From NCBI RefSeq assembly GCF_003351345.1, contig NZ_QQTO01000019.1, forward strand, positions 806,001 to 870,000: 64,000 nucleotides of DNA, read 5' to 3'. Below, piece after piece: positions 56,553 to 64,000 of the stretch. The position numbers and the translations under genes were made by a program. The notes under the pieces were generated by a model. It had not been told where the DNA came from and ran no database searches. It was given only the letters and a program-made list of their open reading frames with translations. The DNA comes from Allobosea caraganae. Lineage in GTDB: Bacteria; Pseudomonadota; Alphaproteobacteria; Rhizobiales; Beijerinckiaceae. Each line of letters begins with the position of its first letter. The first letter of the stretch is position 1.

Positions 56553-57008
56553 TCAAATGACGTATTGATCGCTGCCCGCCTCGCTGTGGAGCAGCGAGCG
56601 GCGCGCGAGGTCCGCGATCGTGGTGTTGTCGAGCACGCCGGCCATGGCGTCGCGCACTTCGCTCATCACCGAGCGCACGGCGCAGGCTTCGATGTCGCCG
56701 CAATCCTCGCAGGGGCGGAAAGCCGAGCGGCTGGCGCAGGCGATCGGCGCCAGCGGGCCTTCCAGCGCCCGGATCACGGCTCCGACCTTGATCGTGCGCG
56801 CCGGCTTGGCCAGCGCATAGCCGCCGCCCGGCCCCTTCTTGCTGCGCAGCATGCCGGCATTGCGCAGGTCGAGCAGGATCGCGTCGAGGAACTTCTTCGA
56901 GATGTTGTTCTTCTGCGCGATGTCGGCGACCTGGGCGGTCTCGCCGGCTTCGAGCTTGGCGAGGTGGATGATCGCCTTGAGGCCGTATTTGCCCTTGTTG
57001 GTGAGCAC
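56553..57008 (-). CDS. Rrf2 family transcriptional regulator
   Basis: A 151-residue regulator: winged helix in residues about 1-75 ('KGKYGLKAIIHLAKLE', 'NNISKKFLDAILLDLRNAGMLRSKKGPGGGYAL' in outline) and a Cys cluster Cys91, Cys100, Cys103, Cys109 where IscR and NsrR bind Fe-S. Start is GTG at 57008 with AAGGGG six bases upstream. CymR-like Rrf2 proteins control sulfur assimilation; by position this one may control the island. Two palindromes lie 64-96 bases upstream of its start, suggesting autoregulation. Confidence 0.9.
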   Translation of the reverse strand: MLTNKGKYGLKAIIHLAKLEAGETAQVADIAQKNNISKKFLDAILLDLRNAGMLRSKKGPGGGYALAKPARTIKVGAVIRALEGPLAPIACASRSAFRPCEDCGDIEACAVRSVMSEVRDAMAGVLDNTTIADLARRSLLHSEAGSDQYVI

Positions 57009-57071
57009 GATAATCCCCTTGCCCGGTTATATCGGCGATAGCGATTTCGGCAGCCGGTGACAAGGGAATTC

Positions 57072-57104
57072 TACTGCGGCAGTATAAAATAGGATTTTTT
57101 CCTA
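57072..57104. promoter_or_regulatory. Candidate Rrf2 operators and promoter
   Basis: TACTGC-g-GCAGTA (57072-57084) and TAGGA-ttttt-TCCTA (57090-57104) are perfect inverted repeats in the promoter region of the leftward Rrf2 gene. On that strand TATACT overlaps the first palindrome as a -10 candidate. Regulator binding here would block transcription. Confidence 0.45.
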
Positions 57105-57162
57105 GAGGTGCCGAGGTCGGGACGGCGACCGCCCGATGCGGTGCCGCAGCGCAGCGCCGGAA

Positions 57163-57912
57163 TCAGGCGACGCGCCGCAGTTCCTTCTCGGTCACGCCCA
57201 GGCTGGTCAGCAGCTGCATGCGCACCTCGGCGAAGCGCAGCTCGCGCTCGGCCGGAGCGGAGGGCAGGTCGATCGTCAGATCGACGATGAAGCGGCCCTG
57301 CTCGAGGACGAGCACGCGCTGCGCCAGGTGAATCGCCTCGTCGACGTCATGGGTCACCAGCAGGACCGCCGGCTGGTGGCGGGCGCAGAGGTCGAGCAGG
57401 AGCGCCTGCATGCGCAGCCTGGTCAACGCATCGAGCGCGCCGAACGGCTCGTCGAGCAGGAGGAGTTCCGGCTCGCGCACCAGCGAACGCGCCAGTGCGG
57501 CGCGCTGCTGCTCGCCGCCGGAGAGCTGCATCGGCCAGGCCTCGGCGCGCGCGGTCAGCTCGACCTCGCCGAGCGCACGCAGGGCGCGCTCGCGCACGAT
57601 GTCGCCCTTCAGTCCAAGCGAGACGTTATCGGCGACCTTCTTCCAGGGCAGCAGCCGCGCATCCTGGAACACGACCGAGACGGCATCGGGCGCCTCGAAG
57701 CGGCCGGAGCCGGGCACGCCATGATCGAGCCCTGCCAGTGCGCGCAAAAACGTGCTCTTGCCCGAGCCGGAGCGGCCGAGCAGCGCAACGAACTCGCCGC
57801 GCCCGATGTCGAGGTCGACACCGTCGAGGATGGTCCGCTCGCCGTAGCGCCGGGTCAGGCCGCGCACGCGCACGGCCGGCTCAGGTTTCAATCCGCGAGA
57901 ATCTTGCGCCAT
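57163..57912 (-). CDS. ssuB: Sulfonate/taurine-type ABC transporter ATP-binding protein
   Basis: A 249-residue ATPase: Walker A 'LGRSGSGKST', signature 'MQLSGGEQQRAALARSL', Walker B 'LLLLDEPFGALD', H-loop 'LVTHDVDEAI', and 'VFQDARLLPWKKV' as the Q-loop, typical of SsuB/TauB. The ATG at 57912 lies inside the end of ssuC (25-base overlap). Gene order ssuA-ssuC-ssuB on the minus strand. Confidence 0.92.
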   Translation of the reverse strand: MAQDSRGLKPEPAVRVRGLTRRYGERTILDGVDLDIGRGEFVALLGRSGSGKSTFLRALAGLDHGVPGSGRFEAPDAVSVVFQDARLLPWKKVADNVSLGLKGDIVRERALRALGEVELTARAEAWPMQLSGGEQQRAALARSLVREPELLLLDEPFGALDALTRLRMQALLLDLCARHQPAVLLVTHDVDEAIHLAQRVLVLEQGRFIVDLTIDLPSAPAERELRFAEVRMQLLTSLGVTEKELRRVA

Positions 57913-58790
57913 GGCAGAGCCTTCCGGGTGATGAGGCGCACGAGCCAGTCCGAGCTCAGGCCGAGCGCGGCATAGACGGCGAGGCACAGGATGATGACCT
58001 CGGTCTGGCCATAGGTCCGGGCCAGGTTGATCATGTAGCCGAGGCCGCTGGTGGCGTTGACCTGCTCGACCACGACCAGCGCCAGCCAGGAATAGGTGAC
58101 GCCGAAGCGCAGGCCGAGCAGGAAGCCCGGCAGCGCCGCCGGCAGCACGACATGGCGCAGGAACTGCGCGTTGCTGAGGTCGAGCGTCTCGGCCAGCTCG
58201 ATGAAGCGGGCATCGGTCGAGCGCAGGCCGTCATGGGTCTGGATGTAGATCGGCGCGAAGGTGATCAGCGCGATGGTCAGGATCTTCATGCCCTCGCCGA
58301 TGCCGAACCAGAGCATTAGCAGCGGGATCAGCGCCAGGGCGGGAATGGCGCGCTTGATCTGGATCGGGCCGTCGACGAGGTATTCGCCGATCCGGCTCAG
58401 GCCCGCGATGACGCCGAGCGAGGCGCCGGCGACGATGCCCCAGAACAGGCCCCAGAACGAGCGGACGAAGGAGGTCCACAGGTTCTCCTGCAAGCGGCCG
58501 TCCTGGATCAGCTCCCAGCCGGTGCTCGCCACCGTCCAGGGTGCCGACAGGATGCGGTCGTCGATAAAGCCGGTGGCCGAGCCGAGGCTCCACAGGATGA
58601 GCAGGAGCGCCGGCCCGATGGCGGCGCCATAGGGAATGACCGGGCCGGGACCGAGCTTGCGCTTCCGCCGGCGCGACGTTTCGCCGGCCTCGGCCAGCGC
58701 TGCCGACCGGCTGGGCAGGCGCAGCCATCCGGCGGGTTTTGCGCGTGAGCCCGTACCGGTGCGCGCGGTCGCAATCGAGAGATCGGCCAT
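57888..58790 (-). CDS. ssuC: Sulfonate-type ABC transporter permease
   Basis: A 300-residue permease with about six helices after a basic N-terminus of about 50 residues. The EAA loop is 'IELAETLDLSNAQFLRHVVLPAALPGFL' in outline, typical of SsuC/TauC. It starts three bases after the ssuA stop and overlaps ssuB. Specificity for alkanesulfonates is inferred from the binding protein and the SsuD-like oxygenase at 35037. Confidence 0.92.
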   Translation of the reverse strand: MADLSIATARTGTGSRAKPAGWLRLPSRSAALAEAGETSRRRKRKLGPGPVIPYGAAIGPALLLILWSLGSATGFIDDRILSAPWTVASTGWELIQDGRLQENLWTSFVRSFWGLFWGIVAGASLGVIAGLSRIGEYLVDGPIQIKRAIPALALIPLLMLWFGIGEGMKILTIALITFAPIYIQTHDGLRSTDARFIELAETLDLSNAQFLRHVVLPAALPGFLLGLRFGVTYSWLALVVVEQVNATSGLGYMINLARTYGQTEVIILCLAVYAALGLSSDWLVRLITRKALPWRKILAD

Positions 58791-58793
58791 GGC

Positions 58794-59828
58794 TCACTCT
58801 CCCTGATAGGCAGCGCCGGCGACGCTCTCGAAGCGCCGGTCGAACAGCGTCTCGGCCTTCAGCACGGGCTTCTTCAGCTCGTCGGCGAGCAGGTCGATGG
58901 TCTCCTGCTGGCGCTCGATCGCGCCGTTCCAGTCGAGCGGCACATCCGGGCTGCCATTCGACTCGATCAGGAAGCGGCCGGCATCCTCCTTCAGGCCCTG
59001 GTCCTTGACGTAGTAGCCTTTGACCCATTCGTCCGGATGGGTCTCGACCCATTTTGCGGCCCGGCCCCAGGCCTTGACATAGGCCTGGATGGCGGCGGCC
59101 TTGTCGGGGTCCTGCAGCGAGGACTTCACCACGTAGAGATAGGCCGGATCGTCGCGCAGGCCGTGCGGCAGGGCCTTGGCGCCGTCCCTCGCATAGTTCT
59201 GGGTGTAGCGCTGCTTGTTGGCCTCCGCGATCGGGGCGGCGTCGACGAGCTTGCTCGCCAGCGCGTTGGTATAGGCGTCGCCGACGCTCGGCAGCTCGAC
59301 AAGCTGCACGTCGCTATGCTTGAGATTCAGCTTCTTCAGCACCCGCAGAACCAACGCGCCCTGGGCCTGGCCGGGGCTGAAGGCGATCTTCCGACCCTTG
59401 ATGTCCGCAAGCTTCTCGATGCGGGAGCCCGGCGCCGTACCGATGACGTAGATCGGGTGGCCGATCGGATCGAGCCGGAACTTGGCGGCGACGATCTTGA
59501 CGTCGAGCCCGGTCCATTGCGCGTGGATCGGCGGAATGTCGGCGACCGAGCCGATATCGAGCGCCTTGGCGCGGAAGGCCTCGATCGTCTGCGGGCCGCC
59601 GGAGATATTGGCCCATTCGACCGTGAAGGGCAGCTTCTGCAGCTCGCCCGACAGCGTCAGCGCGACCCTGATCTGCGGATCGCCGACGACCAGCTTCGTC
59701 CCCGGCGCGATCTTGTCAGGGATCGGCGCGTTGTCCGCAAGGGGACCGGCAGCGGCGGCCCCGGCGAGGAAAAGCGAGGCCGCCACCAGGAAAGGGCGCG
59801 CCGTCACACGGAAGAGCAGTGCTGTCAT
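58794..59828 (-). CDS. ssuA: Aliphatic sulfonate ABC transporter substrate-binding protein
   Basis: A 344-residue periplasmic protein. Signal peptide residues about 1-27 ('AGAAAAG'). 'KLVVGDPQIRVALTLSGELQKLPFTVEWANISGGPQTIEAFRAKALDIG' in outline is the SsuA/TauA pattern, with 'GDAYTNALASKLVDA' in the second lobe. The ATG at 59828 gives a clean signal peptide; a TTG 11 codons upstream is possible. First gene of ssuACB. The region upstream to 60090 is AT-rich near the gene and has repeated GTCTAT motifs. Confidence 0.9.
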   Translation of the reverse strand: MTALLFRVTARPFLVAASLFLAGAAAAGPLADNAPIPDKIAPGTKLVVGDPQIRVALTLSGELQKLPFTVEWANISGGPQTIEAFRAKALDIGSVADIPPIHAQWTGLDVKIVAAKFRLDPIGHPIYVIGTAPGSRIEKLADIKGRKIAFSPGQAQGALVLRVLKKLNLKHSDVQLVELPSVGDAYTNALASKLVDAAPIAEANKQRYTQNYARDGAKALPHGLRDDPAYLYVVKSSLQDPDKAAAIQAYVKAWGRAAKWVETHPDEWVKGYYVKDQGLKEDAGRFLIESNGSPDVPLDWNGAIERQQETIDLLADELKKPVLKAETLFDRRFESVAGAAYQGE

Positions 59829-59908
59829 ATCGATTCCAATGTCTTGGCGAAGCGCGGCCAAACGCTCGGCGCGGGCACAGGATCAGGATCGCAATCTCGA
59901 TAAAAATA

Positions 59909-59931
59909 GTCTATAGAATTTATTGTCTATT
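59909..59931. promoter_or_regulatory. Repeated GTCTAT motif upstream of ssuA
   Basis: GTCTAT occurs at 59909-59914 and 59925-59930, 16 bases apart, in a short AT-rich block about 80-100 bases upstream of the ssuA start. ttgtctatt (59923-59931) recurs at 56529-56537 upstream of the flavin reductase gene. It may be a binding site of a sulfur regulator or part of the promoter. Confidence 0.35.
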
Positions 59932-60042
59932 ATTGGGGCGCCGAGAGCCTGCCACGGTGCCACCCGGCCGGAGGAGGGGTGAAACATCCTCACCCGCATG
60001 TTCGGACGAACGGCTGGAAGCCGTAGGCGGTCGCCATTTCTT

Positions 60043-60063
60043 CGCGACGGAAAGTTCGTCGCG
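60043..60063 (-). terminator. Stem-loop after the Gfo/Idh gene
   Basis: cgcgacg / cgtcgcg, 7 bp with loop gaaagtt, lies 28 bases past the stop of the leftward Gfo/Idh gene. No T-run follows, so it is a weak terminator candidate. Confidence 0.35.
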
Positions 60064-60090
60064 CGGTCGTTATAGGGGCGCTGGCGCAGC

Positions 60091-61086
60091 TTAGAGCGCG
60101 AGGGCTTGCCGCAACTTCTCCAGCCGCTCCATCGCCACGACGCCATCGTGGATGCTGGGAGCCGCGGTCGCGGCGCCGGCGAGCGCGGGCACGACGTCGG
60201 CGAGCAGGGCATGATAGCCCTTGAAGTCCTCGTTGGCGGCGGCGGTGAAGTTGGGCTTCCAGGTCAGCGTGTCCGCGTCGTTCGAGAGGGTGGCGGCGGG
60301 GTCGCCGGCCTTGAAGGGAGGATCGCGGTGCCAGCGCAGCTCGATGACGTCCTCGATCTCGATGCGCTGATGGTCGCCCATCAGCTCGATGCGCTCGACC
60401 GGCGTGCCGCGCGACTGGATGGTGCCCATGGCGATGGTGCCGATGGCGCCGCATTCGAAGTCGAGATTGACGTGGAAGAGCACGCGCCCGGGCACCTTCT
60501 CGACCTTCCGGGCCGAGAGCGCGGCGACCGGCGAGACCAGATGCGAGACCAGGTCCATGTAGTGGACGCAATGGTGCAGGAAGAAGCCGGTATAGTCGAC
60601 GTTCCCGGCGAAATAGCCGGGAGCCGTCATGTAGTAGCCGGTCAGCCCGAGCACCGGGCCGAAGCGCCCGGACTTTATGATGTTGTGGGCGATCTTGTTG
60701 CCGACCGAATAGCGCTTCATGAAGCCGAGCAGCAGCGGCTTGCCGGCGCGCTCGGAGGCGGCGCGCAACTCGCGCGCGCCGGCGGCGGAGGCCGAGGGTG
60801 GTTTCTCCATGAACACGGGCAGGCCGCGCTCCAGCGCCGCCTTGCCGAAGGCGAGGTGCTGGTCGGGGCCCACGGCCATGCCGATGGCGTCGAGCCCGGG
60901 CGTGCGGATCAACTCCGCCGCGTCCGTCAGCAGCGCATCGACGCCGAATTGCCTTCCGGCCTCGGACAGGCGCTTGCCATCGATGTCGCACAGCGCCGCG
61001 ATCCTGACATCGTGCCGCACCAGCTGCGGCAACAGCATCTGCGTGGCGTGGATGCCGCAGCCGATCCATCCGATCCGAAGGGTCAT
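60091..61086 (-). CDS. Gfo/Idh/MocA family oxidoreductase
   Basis: A 331-residue NAD(P)-dependent dehydrogenase. The Rossmann fold starts 'LRIGWIGCGIHATQMLLP' and 'VFMEKPPSASA' is the E-K-P motif; 'FFLHHCVHYMDLV' holds the active-site His-x2-D-like region of the family. The C-terminal half is the beta-sheet substrate domain. ATGA overlap with the upstream isomerase gene. With a sugar ABC importer and a TIM-barrel isomerase it fits a sugar, inositol or sugar-acid catabolic operon; substrate unknown. Confidence 0.9.
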   Translation of the reverse strand: MTLRIGWIGCGIHATQMLLPQLVRHDVRIAALCDIDGKRLSEAGRQFGVDALLTDAAELIRTPGLDAIGMAVGPDQHLAFGKAALERGLPVFMEKPPSASAAGARELRAASERAGKPLLLGFMKRYSVGNKIAHNIIKSGRFGPVLGLTGYYMTAPGYFAGNVDYTGFFLHHCVHYMDLVSHLVSPVAALSARKVEKVPGRVLFHVNLDFECGAIGTIAMGTIQSRGTPVERIELMGDHQRIEIEDVIELRWHRDPPFKAGDPAATLSNDADTLTWKPNFTAAANEDFKGYHALLADVVPALAGAATAAPSIHDGVVAMERLEKLRQALAL

Positions 61087-61988
61087 CGCCGATAATCCGT
61101 GAGCGTCATGTGGGAGCGGATGAAGGCGGAGGAGGCGGCGAGGCGCTCGCTTTCGTCCTCGTGCGGCGGCCGCCATTGCGCGAGGGGCACGCCGAAACGG
61201 TCGTCGTTGCGCCGGAACGGCTCGAGCGAGATCGGGCCGGCATAGCCGATCTGGTGCAGCGCCCGGCCGACTGCTACCCAGTCGGTCGCGCCCGTGCCGG
61301 GAAAGCCGCGATGGTTCTCGTTGGCTTGGAAATGCACCAGCCGGCTGCCGGCCAGCACGATCGCCTCGGGGATCGAGGCCTCCTCCATATGCATGTGGAA
61401 CGTGTCCAGCATCAGCTTCACCGCCGGGTGATCGACAGCGTCGAGCAGTTCGAGCGCCTGCTGCGTGGTGCAGAGCACGTCGCTCTCGAAGCGGTTCAGC
61501 GGCTCGACGGCGAGCGTGACGCCGGCCGCTTGCGCGTGGGCGCCGGCCTCGCGCAGCCCTTCGACGCAGCGCTGCTTGCGGGCGAGGCGCTCCGGTTCGG
61601 AGACCGGCTGCGGCGCGCGGCCGGCGAAGACCAGCGGATTGCCGGTCAGGGGCCCGCCGACGATGGTCGCTCCGAGCGCGGCGGCGCAATCGGCCGTGTA
61701 GCGGAGATAGTCGATGCCGGCGCGGCGGGCCGCCTCATCCTCGGACGAAAGGTTGCGCTGGAGATTGACGCGCGCCGCCAGCACGACGCTCAAGTCCGCG
61801 TCTGCAAGGGCGCGGCGGGTCGCGGCGAGGTCGAGCTCGCCCGGCTCCGGCACCAGCAGTTCGACGAAGTCGAAGCCGAGCTCCTTCATGCGCTTGAACA
61901 AGGGGAAGTGCTCGGCCGTGAAGGGCCGGGCATATTGCATGGATATCAGGCCGATCGGGTTCATGGCTCGTGTGGTCACTCGCTGCAT
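61083..61988 (-). CDS. Sugar phosphate isomerase/epimerase family TIM barrel
   Basis: A 301-residue AP-endonuclease-2-like TIM barrel. Metal ligands are seen in 'VTLAVEPLNRFESDVL' (Glu), 'KLMLDTFHMHMEE' (Asp, His), 'LVHFQANENHRGFPGTG' (His) and 'PISLEPFRR' (Glu), as in tagatose/psicose epimerases and IolE/IolI. The ATG at 61988 overlaps the permease stop by one base (TGATG) with AAGGG just upstream; an ATG eight codons later also fits the family N-terminus. Confidence 0.88.
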   Translation of the reverse strand: MQRVTTRAMNPIGLISMQYARPFTAEHFPLFKRMKELGFDFVELLVPEPGELDLAATRRALADADLSVVLAARVNLQRNLSSEDEAARRAGIDYLRYTADCAAALGATIVGGPLTGNPLVFAGRAPQPVSEPERLARKQRCVEGLREAGAHAQAAGVTLAVEPLNRFESDVLCTTQQALELLDAVDHPAVKLMLDTFHMHMEEASIPEAIVLAGSRLVHFQANENHRGFPGTGATDWVAVGRALHQIGYAGPISLEPFRRNDDRFGVPLAQWRPPHEDESERLAASSAFIRSHMTLTDYRR

Positions 61989-62821
61989 CAGCCCTTGACG
62001 GCGCCCTGGGTCAGGCCCCCGATCAAGCGGCGTTGGACGATCAGGAAGAGGAGGGTGGCGGGCATGGCGCCGACCACGCCGCCGGCGGCGAGCAGGCCCC
62101 ATTCGATCTGGTACTCGCCGATCAGCGTCTGGATCGCGACCGTGACGGTGCGGACGTTCTTGCCGCCGAGCGTCAGCGCGTAGAGGTACTCGTTCCAGGC
62201 GGTGATGAAGATGTAGATGCCGGTCGAGACGATGCCGGGCATGGCGAGCGGCAGCACCACGCGCCTGAGCGCCGTAAGCCGCGAGCAGCCGTCGATCATC
62301 GCGGCTTCGTCCAGGCTCTTCGGGATCGCCGCGATATAGCTCGTCAGCATCCAGACGGCGAAGGGGATCGCCACCGTGGCATTGGCGATGATCAGGCTGA
62401 GATGGGTGTCGAGCAGGCCGAGCCGCCGCATCAGCACGAAGAGCGGCAGGATCAGCAGCACGACCGGGAACATGTTGACGAGCAGGAACTGCAGCATGAT
62501 CGCGCGCCGCCCGGCGAAGCGAAAGCGCGACAGGGCATAGGCTGCCGTCACGGACACGCTCAGGCCGAGCAGCACGGTGCCGACGGAGATGATCAGGCTA
62601 TGGCCCATATTGCCGAGGAAGGCGGTCTGCGCGAACAGCCGCGTGTAGTTGTCGAGCCGCCAGCCTGTCGGCGAGACCGAGACGCCGGTCGCAGATAGTT
62701 GCTCGGACGGCGTCAGCGAGGTCAGGATCATCCAGGCGAAGGGGCCGAGCGCCAGCAGGATGATGCCGAGCACCGGCAGGTCGGTGGTGAGGATGCGGCG
62801 CAGCAGCGTCGGCTTGCTCAT
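61988..62821 (-). CDS. Carbohydrate ABC transporter permease, MalG type
   Basis: A 277-residue permease with six helices. The EAA loop 'SLDEAAMIDGCSRLTALRRVVLPLAMPGI' in outline is the MalG form, and the C-terminus ends near helix 6 with 'FLIVQRRLIGGLTQGAVKG', the typical MalG tail. The start overlaps the MalF-type gene by four bases (ATGA). Confidence 0.92.
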   Translation of the reverse strand: MSKPTLLRRILTTDLPVLGIILLALGPFAWMILTSLTPSEQLSATGVSVSPTGWRLDNYTRLFAQTAFLGNMGHSLIISVGTVLLGLSVSVTAAYALSRFRFAGRRAIMLQFLLVNMFPVVLLILPLFVLMRRLGLLDTHLSLIIANATVAIPFAVWMLTSYIAAIPKSLDEAAMIDGCSRLTALRRVVLPLAMPGIVSTGIYIFITAWNEYLYALTLGGKNVRTVTVAIQTLIGEYQIEWGLLAAGGVVGAMPATLLFLIVQRRLIGGLTQGAVKG

Positions 62822-63741
62822 CGTTCCACCTCCTTCATCGTGCGGGCGATGTAGAGCGCGACGAACAGGCCGAGCATGATCGTGAAGGTGACCGCGATCG
62901 CCGTGCCGTAGCCGAAATCGAGGTTCTTGCGGGCGCGGATGAAGGCGTAGAGCGGCAAGGTATGGGTGGCGTAGCCCGGGCCGCCCTCGGTCATCACGAA
63001 GATGACGTCCATGGAGTTGGCGACCCAGATCACGCGCAAGAGCCCCGCCGTCGCCAGCACCGGCGCGATGCCCGGCAAGGTGATGTGGCGGAACTGGCGC
63101 CAGGTGCTGGCGCCGTCGATCGAGGCCGCCTCGTACTGGCTCTGCGGGATGCCCTGCAGTCCGGCCAGGATCATCACGGCGAAGAAGGGGAAGCCCTGCC
63201 AGGTCAGCGTGGCGATCACCGCGTAGAGCGCGATGCCGGGATCGGCGAGCCAGGGCACGGCGCTCTGGATCAGCGACAGCCGCAGCAGCAGGTCGTTGAG
63301 CACGCCGGTATTGGGGTCGTAGATCCAGCGCCACATCAGCGCGATCACCACGCTGGGCAAGGCCCAGGGGATGATGACCAGCGCGCGCGCCAGCCCGCGC
63401 CAGGGAAATTCGCGGTTGAGCAGCAGTGCCGCGACGAGGCCGAGCCCCATTTGCAGGGGCACGGTCAGGCCGATCCAGATGATCGTATGCCAGAGCGCGG
63501 TCCAGAACACCGGATCGGCATAGAGCTTGACGTAGTTGCCGAACCCGACGAAGCGGGCCGCGTTCGGCTTCCACAGCACGAGGTCGTAAAGGCTGGTGAC
63601 GACCGCCTCCAGCATCGGCACGAACACGACGATCAGCACGACCGCCAGCGCCGGCAGGAGCAGCAGATAGGGCATCAGCCGGTTCTGCCACGGCGTCGGA
63701 TAATCGCGCGCGGCGGCAAGTGACGGGTTGAGCAGCGACAT
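62818..63741 (-). CDS. Carbohydrate ABC transporter permease, MalF type
   Basis: A 307-residue permease with six helices. EAA loop 'SQYEAASIDGASTWRQFRHITLPGI' in outline. 'MPYLLLLPALAVVLIVVFVPMLEAVVTSLYD' in outline is the usual first helix. GAGG lies seven bases before the ATG at 63741; an ATG nine codons earlier is less well placed. Pairs with the MalG-type permease. Confidence 0.92.
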   Translation of the reverse strand: MSLLNPSLAAARDYPTPWQNRLMPYLLLLPALAVVLIVVFVPMLEAVVTSLYDLVLWKPNAARFVGFGNYVKLYADPVFWTALWHTIIWIGLTVPLQMGLGLVAALLLNREFPWRGLARALVIIPWALPSVVIALMWRWIYDPNTGVLNDLLLRLSLIQSAVPWLADPGIALYAVIATLTWQGFPFFAVMILAGLQGIPQSQYEAASIDGASTWRQFRHITLPGIAPVLATAGLLRVIWVANSMDVIFVMTEGGPGYATHTLPLYAFIRARKNLDFGYGTAIAVTFTIMLGLFVALYIARTMKEVER

Positions 63742-63810
63742 GTCGGGGCCTCGCAGGCTGACTGGCATGGTGACCTGGCGGACCGGATGGAGCCTTTCGG
63801 CTCCGCCGGC

Positions 63811-64000
63811 CTATTGGGCGAACAAGGTCTCCAGCTGCTTCATCATCTGGTCGGGCGTGATCTGGCCGGTCATGGCCTGCTGCATGGCGGTCTGCCAGGC
63901 GGTGTTGACGAACTCGGCCGTCGCCGTGCTCGGCGGCAGCACCGCCGCGAAGGGCAGGGACTGCACGGTGGCATCGACGAAGCGGCGCTCGTGAAGGGTC
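63811..64000 (-). CDS. Sugar ABC transporter substrate-binding protein, C-terminal fragment
   Basis: Only the last 62 codons are in the window; the gene continues past 64000. The fragment ends in helices of the SBP_bac_1 kind: 'PPSTATAEFVNTAWQTAMQQAM' in outline, then 'GQITPDQMMKQLETLFAQ' before the stop. It lies 69 bases upstream of the MalF-type gene on the same strand, as expected for the binding protein of this importer. Confidence 0.75.
   Translation of the reverse strand, partial: TLHERRFVDATVQSLPFAAVLPPSTATAEFVNTAWQTAMQQAMTGQITPDQMMKQLETLFAQ

Overview
The window reads as chromosome of a GC-rich alphaproteobacterium of the Hyphomicrobiales (Rhizobiales), of the Bosea/Bradyrhizobium/Methylobacterium kind. 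The evidence is the GyrA and GuaB protein style, a DUF2865 protein, CMD-domain proteins of the Avi_7169/Avi_7170 type, and several palindromic intergenic repeats of a form typical of that order. Genus is an inference only. The window opens inside an alpha/beta hydrolase gene and closes inside a sugar-binding protein gene.

Positions 1-25,450 are mostly core genome: MarC-family protein, gyrA, an AsmA-like protein, an iron(III)-type ABC importer that lacks its ATPase here, a DUF2865 protein, an RND efflux pump with its adaptor, a MAPEG protein, guaB, two tandemly duplicated small Cys-rich secreted proteins, an MFS pump, an APH-fold protein with a degenerate catalytic loop, rlmE, a Ppx/GppA phosphatase, glpK and tRNA-Gln(CTG).

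Positions 25,434-34,495 form an integrative mobilizable element of about 9.06 kb inserted in the 3' end of the tRNA-Gln gene and bounded by a 17-bp direct repeat. It carries a tyrosine integrase, a putative HUH replication initiator overlapping it, a serine resolvase with a repeat-rich upstream site, a GIY-YIG protein with homing-endonuclease-associated repeats, an unknown ORF, a candidate oriT, a MobC-like protein, a relaxase with a small gene nested out of frame inside it (overprinting, with a strong Shine-Dalgarno), and an AT-rich serine hydrolase cargo gene. No type IV secretion genes are present, so transfer would need a helper. This is the least ordinary part of the window.

Positions 35,037-59,828 are an organosulfur scavenging island: five luciferase-like flavin monooxygenases, a flavin reductase, three ABC importers (Liv-type, polar-amino-acid type, SsuABC), a YeeE/YedE sulfur channel, a rhodanese, two CMD proteins, and a GNAT-M20-NtaA-type monooxygenase trio matching the N-acetylation route that frees cysteine from S-alkylcysteines. 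An Rrf2-type regulator with palindromes in its own promoter sits beside ssuBCA. Positions 60,091-64,000 are the distal part of a sugar or polyol operon: binding protein, two permeases, a sugar-isomerase-like TIM barrel and a Gfo/Idh dehydrogenase, joined by very short overlaps.

Dispersed repeats are a second theme. A two-hairpin element of about 105 bp occurs twice, each time between convergent genes. A 60-bp hairpin repeat occurs twice, each time between the binding-protein and permease genes of an ABC operon.
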